From positions 33,060 through 38,573 of the forward strand of contig PMAK01000095.1 in the NCBI GenBank assembly GCA_003153655.1: DNA of 5,514 nt. The letters are read 5' to 3'. Position 1 is the stretch's first letter; each line of letters opens with the position of its first letter. Positions 1 through 4,935 of this stretch are shown in pieces. Position numbers and translations under genes: made by a program. The notes beneath the pieces are model-generated. The model saw nothing but the letters and a program-made list of their open reading frames with translations. It did not search any database and had not been told where the DNA came from. This stretch comes from Phycisphaerales bacterium (GTDB taxonomy: Bacteria > Planctomycetota > Phycisphaerae > Tepidisphaerales > Tepidisphaeraceae).

Positions 1-686
1 CTGACGGGGCCGGGATAGTAGATTGCGCCTTGGTAGTAATAGGGCTGGGTGTAATCAGTGACGGTGCCCGCGACGGGGGCGGGCGGAGATGACAATGATT
101 GGTTGATTTGGCCGTTGACCGTCCCTGTTCCACTGGGAGTCACGGTGCCGCTGCTGGAGATCGAACCTGTAATCGTCACCCTGGAACCAATTGTCATGGC
201 GCTGGAATTGAACGCGCCAGCGCCGCTGATCTGGTAGGAGGGAAGAACCTCAAGCTCGGTAGTGATTGTCCGGGTGATTTGCTGGCCGTCGGTAGAAGTT
301 GGAACCGATCCGGCCGAGATGACAGTGTAATAGTTTGTTGATCCTAAGACGGTGGCGACGGTCAGGGTGACGTTTCCGGGCATAGCTGTAGGTGGCTGCG
401 TGGATGTAAAGGTGACAGCGGTCGGCCCCCAACTTCCGGCTGATACGGGCGCGGTTTCCGGATGCGTCAGGTAATAGGCTGCGAGATGAATGCCGGATTC
501 GGCTTGAGCCTGTGCGGCGGCCGCGGTGACGCTATTGCTGCCGGCGGCGGCTTGAAGCGAGGCCGCTGAGAGCAGAGCGAAAGCGAGGATGCTGGCGATG
601 GCCATGACCAGGAGCACAAGAACGAGCGCGATGCCGCGGCGATGCGACAGGGTCTGACTGAAAATATCTGGTCGTGCGGTGTGCAT
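1..686 (-). CDS. PilX/GspK-like minor pilin protein, partial (C-terminus beyond the window)
   Basis: An open frame runs from an ATG at 686 to the left edge without a stop (228 complete codons). The N-terminus has a short basic leader (HRRG, residues 15-18) followed by one hydrophobic segment at about 19-43 starting IALVLVLLVM. The predicted prepilin cut is after Gly18. Position +5 of the mature protein is Leu23, not the Glu of ordinary pilins, as in GspK and many PilX proteins. An Ala-rich helix with an AESG motif (residues 62-65) follows, also typical of PilX/GspK N-termini. From about residue 85 the protein is Ser/Thr/Gly/Val-rich and probably beta-structured, with a Gly-Ser-Thr stretch near 170-195 and a Tyr-rich patch at 216-224. 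The start lies 2 bases after the stop of the GspJ/PilW-like gene and has no clear ribosome-binding site, which suggests translational coupling. Inferred role: tip or minor component of the pseudopilus. The family call is firm only for the N-terminal 80 residues. Confidence 0.8.
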   Translation of the reverse strand, partial: MHTARPDIFSQTLSHRRGIALVLVLLVMAIASILAFALLSAASLQAAAGSNSVTAAAAQAQAESGIHLAAYYLTHPETAPVSAGSWGPTAVTFTSTQPPTAMPGNVTLTVATVLGSTNYYTVISAGSVPTSTDGQQITRTITTELEVLPSYQISGAGAFNSSAMTIGSRVTITGSISSSGTVTPSGTGTVNGQINQSLSSPPAPVAGTVTDYTQPYYYQGAIYYPGPV

Positions 687-688
687 GT

Positions 689-1414
689 TTATTGGGGTTG
701 CGTTGACGGCCTCAGCGTTGAGGAGTTGTAAAGCGTCAGGCTCTGCCCGTTTTTGGAAAGCGTCAGGGTGAATTCGACGATCGGGAGTTGGGTCGTGACA
801 GGAGATGCGGTGGCCACTGTTTGCGTCGCGTAGGGCTGAAACCCATCGACGTCGACTCGTGTGCCGCTATCCGGCTGAGCGCCTGGACCACCGAGAAGTT
901 CTTGTTGCATGGACCACCCCTCCACTTGCGCGGCAGTAATCCCCGCCAGTTGGCTGGTGAGAAAGGTGTTTGTCGCTTGCCCCGAATATGGAGGCGTCGA
1001 GTTGTACAAATAAAGTGAATGGGTTGTTGGATCCTGGATGATCAACGAAACCTCCCCGCATGTGATTTGTCCTTGTGGATCATCGTTGGCGGACAGGAAA
1101 ATGACAGCGCCGCTAGTCGGTCCGCTACTGTATGAAGCGACACATTTCGCGGCGGACAAATAGCTTTGCACCCGGGCGTAAATCTGGTTGGCCTGAAGCT
1201 GAGTTGACTGGGAAATATCCTGATCTTCCCAGCCCTGTGCGACGGTGAAGAGGACTGAGCCCAGGGCGAGCATCACGATTGCAACGATCACCATTCCTAC
1301 GAGCAATTCGATTAAGAGGAAGCCGAGGTCAATTCGATTTGCGCATGGCGAGGGCTTTTTCCACGTGGGATCGGGAAGCGGATTGCGCGGAATCGGATCA
1401 AATCGCGTTTGCAT
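689..1414 (-). CDS. GspJ/PilW-like minor pseudopilin
   Basis: This 241-residue protein has a prepilin-type N-terminus. A long 31-residue leader ends in Gly31, followed by FLLIE with Glu36 at mature position +5 and a hydrophobic helix to about residue 57. The cut and Glu5 are what prepilin peptidase and filament packing need. The length, the long polar helix after the membrane segment (about 60-90) and the beta-rich C-terminal half resemble GspJ or PilW minor pilins. The end (LTLYNSSTLRPST) resembles the end of PilW-like proteins, though I cannot search to confirm. Cys91 and Cys119 could form a disulfide outside the membrane. The gene follows the GspI/PilV-like gene after 53 bases and ends 2 bases before the PilX/GspK-like gene. 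No good ribosome-binding site is visible before the ATG at 1414, but no in-frame alternative lies before the cleavage motif that I would prefer. J versus W naming is uncertain. Confidence 0.8.
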   Translation of the reverse strand: MQTRFDPIPRNPLPDPTWKKPSPCANRIDLGFLLIELLVGMVIVAIVMLALGSVLFTVAQGWEDQDISQSTQLQANQIYARVQSYLSAAKCVASYSSGPTSGAVIFLSANDDPQGQITCGEVSLIIQDPTTHSLYLYNSTPPYSGQATNTFLTSQLAGITAAQVEGWSMQQELLGGPGAQPDSGTRVDVDGFQPYATQTVATASPVTTQLPIVEFTLTLSKNGQSLTLYNSSTLRPSTQPQ

Positions 1415-1467
1415 ATAGATCGTTCTGGCGCCACTGGCGATGGCGCTTGCCGCACTTTCAGGCCGCT

Positions 1468-2019
1468 TCAGTTCGATTGCAGAGAATAGTTGGCGACCAA
1501 TTCGGGAATCGAGACAATTTGCCCATTGGGGCAGGTCACGCTGACGGTCACGATCGCAAAGTCGGTTGTGGGGGAAACAGCGTCGATCGACGGGGTGACG
1601 CCCACGACCACCGCGACGCTTCGGTTGTATACATCTGATCCGGTCACGTTAAGCGATCCACCGGCGAGCAGCGGAATCGATTTACTGGAATCGGAATAGC
1701 TGTTGTAATTACTGACATTGGTAAACAGGCTGCGCGAAGCCAATCCGCCGGAACCAAGGGTATTCGTGGGGTTGAAAGGCTTGGAAAGGATTTCGTCGGC
1801 GAGTTGGCGGGCGAGCAGGATGCCCGTGGCATTGGCGCGAACGGATGCGCTCTCCTGGTAGGCGGCGCAGAGCGAGCCGAAGACGCCTAGGACCAGGATT
1901 GCCAGGATCACCGAAGCTGTGAGGCCTTCAAGAAGCGTGAATGCGCTGCGCCGGCGTCGCCGGGCCGAAAACCGCCATGGCGTGGAGTTAATAGGTGCTA
2001 TAGGGAATTCCCGACTCAT
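1468..2019 (-). CDS. GspI/PilV-like minor pseudopilin
   Basis: This 183-residue protein has a basic leader (residues 18-25, mostly Arg), then FTLLEGLTASVILAIL beginning at residue 27 and Glu31 at mature position +5. The residue before the cut is Ala26 instead of the usual Gly. After the membrane helix comes an Ala-rich helix containing LLARQLADEIL (residues 68-78), a pattern typical of GspI/PilV proteins, and a beta-rich tail ending in a strand like VTVSVTCPNGQIVSI. The ATG at 2019 lies inside the end of the preceding pilin gene (32-base overlap), preceded by a GGGAAAAG ribosome-binding-site-like sequence. No other in-frame start precedes the leader. Inferred role: minor pseudopilin in the inner-membrane-anchored filament, probably part of the tip complex with the J- and K-like proteins. 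The pilin-family call is firm; I versus V is likely but not certain. Confidence 0.82.
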   Translation of the reverse strand: MSREFPIAPINSTPWRFSARRRRRSAFTLLEGLTASVILAILVLGVFGSLCAAYQESASVRANATGILLARQLADEILSKPFNPTNTLGSGGLASRSLFTNVSNYNSYSDSSKSIPLLAGGSLNVTGSDVYNRSVAVVVGVTPSIDAVSPTTDFAIVTVSVTCPNGQIVSIPELVANYSLQSN

Positions 2020-2581
2020 CTTTTCCCGTGAGATTGGCGATTATTTCCTGGGTTTGAGCTTTGTAGATCCAGCCTGCGGGGCCTCCCGGCGCGGGCATTG
2101 ACTGATTGTTGGGAACGATAATGACGTCGCTGGAATTATTGAGCGGATTGACCGGCAATTGCTTGATATAAGGCCCATAGGGATAGGCGAGCGAATTCGT
2201 GGGGGACAAATTGCAATTGATGTCGGAGTGGAGCGTCATCTGATCGGCAAAGCAGCGGGCGTCCGGATTCACCATTTGGGAGCCCTGAGGATAACCGGGC
2301 GAAACATCTTGATGCTGCGCTCTATAGACGGCAATCTGCGTTCGGAGATATTGCAGATCATCCTTCAGCAGGTTTTGGCGAGCGACTTTGTTGTCGCTGG
2401 AAAACTGAGGGATGACGACGGTCGCCAGAAGGCCGACGACGACCACGAAGATGATGAGCTCCATCAGGGCGAACGCGTGAAGCGAAAGCGCTTGATGCGT
2501 ATGCGCATGCCGTCTTTCCGCGCGGGCATCAACTGACCGCTGCGCATCGACCGACAGGAAATGGGTCGTCGTGCCGTTCAA
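1988..2581 (-). CDS. second GspG-like pseudopilin, TTG start, atypical cleavage site
   Basis: This is a 197-residue pilin-like protein. The hydrophobic N-terminal helix FALMELIIFVVVVGLLATVV begins at residue 37, with Glu41 at mature position +5 and IPQF at its end (57-60), as in GspG. The residue before the predicted cut is Ala36, not Gly. The helix continues as LQYLRTQIAVYRAQH (76-90), then YGPYIKQLPVNPLNNSSDV (135-153) and GWIYKAQTQE near 170. The same blocks occur in the same order in the pilin encoded just upstream, so the two are paralogues. An insert with Cys110 and Cys123 is absent from that paralogue. The start is TTG at 2581, because the first in-frame ATG lies inside the membrane helix. 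An AGGAG five bases upstream supports it. The leader is unusually long and His/Arg-rich. The gene occupies the place of gspH in GHIJK operons but looks G-like. Inferred role: minor pseudopilin. Confidence 0.82.
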   Translation of the reverse strand: MNGTTTHFLSVDAQRSVDARAERRHAHTHQALSLHAFALMELIIFVVVVGLLATVVIPQFSSDNKVARQNLLKDDLQYLRTQIAVYRAQHQDVSPGYPQGSQMVNPDARCFADQMTLHSDINCNLSPTNSLAYPYGPYIKQLPVNPLNNSSDVIIVPNNQSMPAPGGPAGWIYKAQTQEIIANLTGKDESGIPYSTY

Positions 2582-2586
2582 AAAGG

Positions 2587-2591
2587 CTCCT
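2587..2591 (-). promoter_or_regulatory. ribosome-binding site for the TTG-started pilin gene
   Basis: Read on the minus strand this is AGGAG, followed by five bases (CCTTT) and then TTG. It supports TTG at 2581 as the real start, since no ATG precedes the membrane helix in that frame. Confidence 0.65.
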
Positions 2592-2611
2592 AACCAGCAG
2601 CAATATCGACC

Positions 2612-2642
2612 AAAAAGAAAGGGCGGATAATTGGTCCGCCCT
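2612..2642 (-). terminator. intrinsic terminator after the first GspG-like pilin
   Basis: On the minus strand AGGGCGGA (2642-2635) pairs perfectly with TCCGCCCT (2627-2620) around a 7-base loop, an 8-bp GC-rich stem. It runs straight into a T-rich tract, TTCTTTTT when counted from just after the paired stem. It begins 27 bases after the stop codon of the first pilin and lies before the ribosome-binding site of the next pilin gene. It should end most transcripts after the first pilin, with read-through supplying the four downstream genes unless they have their own promoter. Confidence 0.85.
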
Positions 2643-2669
2643 GATAAAACGCAACGTTATTTGGCCACG

Positions 2670-3182
2670 TTAGTAAGGGCTGAATACGCTGTTTGCGACG
2701 GTGCCAGCCACGACGGTTCCGGGCGTGGAGGTGGTATTATCGGTGCCATAGATTTGGCCGCTTCCGGCGCCGCTGTTGTAGTCGTAGACGAAGCCGCAGG
2801 CGGTGCTGACGGTGGGCGCCGTTGCGCCGCCGAGGGAAACGGTGCCATCTATGACGTTGGAGTTGCCGTTCATCGTGTTGACCGGGATCGCCTGCATATA
2901 CGGCCCGAATGTCTGGGCTGGATTGCCGTACGTTGTGCTGCCGGTGAAAGGCGTCCAGTCGGTCACGAGATTCGGGAGCGTGTCGCCGTGCTGCAGCTTG
3001 TAGAACTGAATCTGGCTGCGCAGCGTCTGAAGGGTGCTTTGCAGGCTGCTCTCGCGGGCGTTTTGGCTGGCGTTGGTGAACTGCGGGATCACGATCGCGG
3101 CCAGGATCCCGAGGATCACGACCACGATTAGAATTTCCACCAGGGTAAAGCCCTGATGTGCATTTGCGCGACTTTTCAACAT
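2670..3182 (-). CDS. GspG-like major pseudopilin / type IV pilin-like protein
   Basis: This 170-residue protein has a textbook class-III signal: a short leader with Gly11 at -1, then FTLVEILIVVVILGILAAIV with Glu16 at mature position +5. IPQF follows the membrane helix, as in GspG major pseudopilins. The helix continues as LQTLRSQIQFYKLQHGD (about 46-62). A FGPYMQAIPVN block and a glycine-rich beta C-terminus ending SPY follow. The size is typical of GspG, slightly long. The ATG at 3182 is preceded by GGAGGAAG, with GGAGG 7 bases away, the strongest ribosome-binding site in the window. A strong intrinsic terminator follows. Together these suggest it is the abundant filament subunit. It begins 174 bases after the nadC stop, and I could not find a convincing promoter in that gap. 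It could serve a type II secretion pseudopilus or a type IV pilus-like filament; the sequence does not decide. Confidence 0.88.
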   Translation of the reverse strand: MLKSRANAHQGFTLVEILIVVVILGILAAIVIPQFTNASQNARESSLQSTLQTLRSQIQFYKLQHGDTLPNLVTDWTPFTGSTTYGNPAQTFGPYMQAIPVNTMNGNSNVIDGTVSLGGATAPTVSTACGFVYDYNSGAGSGQIYGTDNTTSTPGTVVAGTVANSVFSPY

Positions 3183-3186
3183 CGCA

Positions 3187-3194
3187 CTTCCTCC
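3187..3194 (-). promoter_or_regulatory. strong ribosome-binding site of the major pseudopilin
   Basis: On the minus strand this reads GGAGGAAG, four bases before the ATG at 3182, with the GGAGG core 7 bases away. It is clearly stronger than the sites before the other pilin genes, which fits a highly made filament subunit. Confidence 0.75.
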
Positions 3195-3356
3195 GTTAAA
3201 ACCGTTTCGGACTTTTGGCTCATCGGCGCAGAATATGCGCGACTTAACAGCCGAAGCGCCACGAACGGTATTTGCGGAGCATTGTGAAGCTGCGCTGTGG
3301 AATGAATTATCGGCCGGAATCGGGCGCTTGCTCTGGAATTGCTTATGGGACGCGCG

Positions 3357-4265
3357 CTATTTTTCGATGTCCATGCTGATATCTAGAGCGGGCGCGGAGT
3401 GAGTGATTGCTCCGACAGCAATTCGATCGACGCCGGTGAGGGCGATGGGGCGCACGGTTTCCAGTGTCACGCCGCCGGAGGCTTCGAGCAGGACCTTTCC
3501 TTTTTTTCCGGCGCGGTCGCGAAGCTCAACGGCGGTTTGCATTCGGGGGCAATCCATGTTGTCCAGCAGGATGACATAGCTGCCTTCGACCTTCATCGCT
3601 TCGCGGAGCTGCTCAAGGCTGTCCACCTCAATCTCGATGAAACGGTCGGGGGATTCGGAGCGGCTGCGGGCGATGGCTTGAGATAAATAGCTCGTGAGTT
3701 CTTTCAGAGGGATGGCGGCGATGTGGTTGTCTTTGATGAGTAAGCCGTCGTAGAGACCGATGCGATAGTTGTGCCCCCCGCCGCAACGGACGGCGTATTT
3801 GTCGAGAATGCGGAGGCCGGGGAGTGTTTTGCGGGTGTCGTAGATTTGCGCGGTTGTTCCCGCGATGCGCCGGACGAATCGATGTGTTTGCGTTGCGACG
3901 CCGGAAAGATGCTGGAGAAAATTCAGGACGACGCGTTCGGCTGAGAGGAGCGAACGCAGGGGCCCGCGGATGCGGACGAGCGGCAAGGTGCGGGCGTCGC
4001 TGTAGCGGCCTTCGATGATATCGAGATGGAAGCCGGGGATCGGCTCGACGCGAAGGCGCTCGTCGTAGACGCGGCAGATCATTTCCACGAGCGGCAAGCC
4101 GCAGGTGACGCCGATTTCTTTTTGGAGGAGCGTGCCTACGCCGATGGCATCTTCCGCGACCATCAGGCGGCTGGTGACGTCATCGTCGTGTAAATCTTCT
4201 CGACGGGCTAACTGGATGATTTCGCGAATGTCTTCGAATTTGGGGAAATCTGACGGCATTGGCAT
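3357..4265 (-). CDS. nadC: nicotinate-nucleotide pyrophosphorylase (carboxylating) / quinolinate phosphoribosyltransferase
   Basis: NadC joins quinolinate to phosphoribosyl pyrophosphate, releasing CO2 and pyrophosphate, to give nicotinate mononucleotide in de novo NAD synthesis; it is cytosolic. The 302-residue product has the family blocks in order: EDLHDDDVTS (23-32), ERVVLNFLQHLSGVAT (110-125), DTRKTLPGLR (143-152), KYAVRCGGG (156-164), LLIKDNH (175-181), EIEVDS (211-216), LLDNM (233-237), EASGGV (261-266) and DRIAVGAITHSAP (280-292). Length is normal (about 280-300). One oddity is GGGHNYR (162-168): the Tyr stands where most NadC proteins have the His of an NHR motif that helps bind substrate. 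I chose the ATG at 4265 because GGAG lies 9 bases before it. The earlier ATG at 4286 adds seven residues, overlaps the higA stop as ATGA, and could be used by coupling. The gene follows higA immediately, so it may share the toxin-antitoxin transcript. Confidence 0.95.
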   Translation of the reverse strand: MPMPSDFPKFEDIREIIQLARREDLHDDDVTSRLMVAEDAIGVGTLLQKEIGVTCGLPLVEMICRVYDERLRVEPIPGFHLDIIEGRYSDARTLPLVRIRGPLRSLLSAERVVLNFLQHLSGVATQTHRFVRRIAGTTAQIYDTRKTLPGLRILDKYAVRCGGGHNYRIGLYDGLLIKDNHIAAIPLKELTSYLSQAIARSRSESPDRFIEIEVDSLEQLREAMKVEGSYVILLDNMDCPRMQTAVELRDRAGKKGKVLLEASGGVTLETVRPIALTGVDRIAVGAITHSAPALDISMDIEK

Positions 4266-4274
4266 CGATTGATT

Positions 4275-4278
4275 CTCC
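4275..4278 (-). promoter_or_regulatory. ribosome-binding site favouring the internal nadC start
   Basis: On the minus strand this is GGAG, nine bases before the ATG at 4265. No similar site precedes the ATG at 4286, so it favours the shorter nadC product. It lies downstream of the higA stop codon. Confidence 0.55.
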
Positions 4279-4282
4279 AAGA

Positions 4283-4582
4283 TCATGCCGAGGCGCGAAG
4301 CGGACGCACCTGGCGTGCGGCGCGGGGATCAACTTGGCTTAGCTCCCAATTCTTTTGTAAGTTCATCCAAAGCGACGCGGAGGTGTCGAAGGCCTTAGCC
4401 AGCATGACTGCCATCTCGGCGGAGACGCCGCGACGACGGCGGCAAATCTCGTTGATTCGGGCGACGTCTGTACCCAAGTGTCTGGCCAGGCCAGATTGGG
4501 AAACGGACTTCTCATCGAGCATCTCCTGGAGGATGTCGCCTGGATGAACCGAAATGGGAAAATCGCCGGGATATTTCTTCAT
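4283..4582 (-). CDS. higA: HigA-type antitoxin (XRE-family helix-turn-helix)
   Basis: This 99-residue protein contains the HigA signature: an HPGDIL segment at 13-18 and a helix-turn-helix at about 26-52 (VSQSGLARHLGTDVARINEI), then AEMAVMLAKAFDTSASLWMNLQ (55-76). The last stretch is the typical 'LA..F.TS...W.NLQ' of the HigA/VapI group. It should neutralise the HigB toxin encoded just upstream and repress their shared promoter. The ATG at 4582 is chosen because a GAGAAG ribosome-binding-site-like sequence lies 4 bases away and the family starts shortly before HPG. The frame continues open upstream to 4732, but that extension overlaps higB and has no family resemblance. The stop is 11 bases downstream-order from higB's end on the other side, and it overlaps the first possible nadC ATG by 4 bases. 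The Pro/Arg-containing tail after residue 85 looks less conserved. Confidence 0.93.
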   Translation of the reverse strand: MKKYPGDFPISVHPGDILQEMLDEKSVSQSGLARHLGTDVARINEICRRRRGVSAEMAVMLAKAFDTSASLWMNLQKNWELSQVDPRAARQVRPLRASA

Positions 4583-4593
4583 TATTCTTCTCG

Positions 4594-4890
4594 TCAATGG
4601 TAGTCGGTGATTTCGACGTCGTCGACACCATGAACGGTCCACGTGAAGCATATTCTGTACTGATCGTTTATACGGATCGCATGCTGGCCCCTCCGATCGC
4701 CCACCAACGCGTGCAACTTGAGACCGGGCCATGCCTGTAAATCCCTCAATGATTGCGCCGACGCGAGAAACGCCAATCGCCTTCTGGCGGAATCATGCAA
4801 ATCGACGGGCAAGCAACGTCTGGCCAATCTGGAATTCGTTCCGGCTGCAATATCGCGCGTGCTTCTATCCCGAAAGTTCCGGATGGCCAC
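4594..4890 (-). CDS. higB: HigB-type toxin (RelE/ParE superfamily mRNA interferase)
   Basis: HigB toxins cut mRNA on the ribosome and are blocked by HigA. This 98-residue protein has the expected blocks: RNFRDRSTRDI near the N-terminus (4-14), an RRLAFLASAQSLRDL helix (37-51), LHALVGDRRGQHAIRINDQYR (59-79) and CFTW, ending in DVEITDYH with the conserved terminal Tyr-His of this HigB group. Length is normal (about 92-100). The start is GTG at 4890; an in-frame stop lies just upstream (4900-4902), so no earlier start is possible. No ribosome-binding site is obvious. The toxin gene comes first and the antitoxin second, 11 bases later, the order characteristic of HigBA. The pair sits between the housekeeping genes uvrB and nadC, a location that suggests a past insertion, although no flanking repeats are visible. 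Confidence 0.93.
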   Translation of the reverse strand: MAIRNFRDRSTRDIAAGTNSRLARRCLPVDLHDSARRRLAFLASAQSLRDLQAWPGLKLHALVGDRRGQHAIRINDQYRICFTWTVHGVDDVEITDYH

Positions 4891-4898
4891 GCTTTCAT

Positions 4899-4929
4899 AC
4901 TATAGCGCATACCGCCTAAAGAGAAGCAA
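4899..4929 (-). promoter_or_regulatory. possible weak promoter/operator before higB
   Basis: On the minus strand TATAGT (4904-4899) resembles a -10 box and TTGCTT (4929-4924) a poor -35 box, with a long 19-base spacer. GTATG occurs twice with a 12-base period (4912-4908 and 4900-4896), flanking the -10-like element; these could be antitoxin contact sites. Transcription would start at or very near the higB GTG, giving an almost leaderless mRNA. This is a guess from sequence appearance only. Confidence 0.25.
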
Positions 4930-4935
4930 AAACCG

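Noticed and set aside
250..432. 60-codon minus-strand frame inside the PilX-like gene
   Set aside because: It is an out-of-frame shadow; the PilX-like frame is open from 686 to the window edge and has a recognisable pilin N-terminus.
1428..1446. Hairpin GCGCCA/TGGCGC between the I-like and J-like pilin genes
   Set aside because: A 6-bp stem with no T-tract after it on the minus strand; too weak for a terminator and common by chance in GC-rich DNA.
2631..3131. 166-codon plus-strand open frame opposite the first pilin
   Set aside because: It is antisense to a clear GspG-like gene, is rich in Gly/Ala/Arg/Val with no family motif, and starts inside the terminator hairpin.
3183..3356. Promoter (sigma-70 TATTCT at 3235-3230, or sigma-54 TGGC...) for the major pilin
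   Set aside because: The -10-like box has no acceptable -35 at 15-19 bases, and the sigma-54-like match has GT instead of the required GC; a promoter probably exists here but I cannot place it.
4583..4732. N-terminal extension of higA to an upstream start at 4732
   Set aside because: It overlaps the conserved higB C-terminus, has no HigA-like sequence, and the ATG at 4582 has its own ribosome-binding site.
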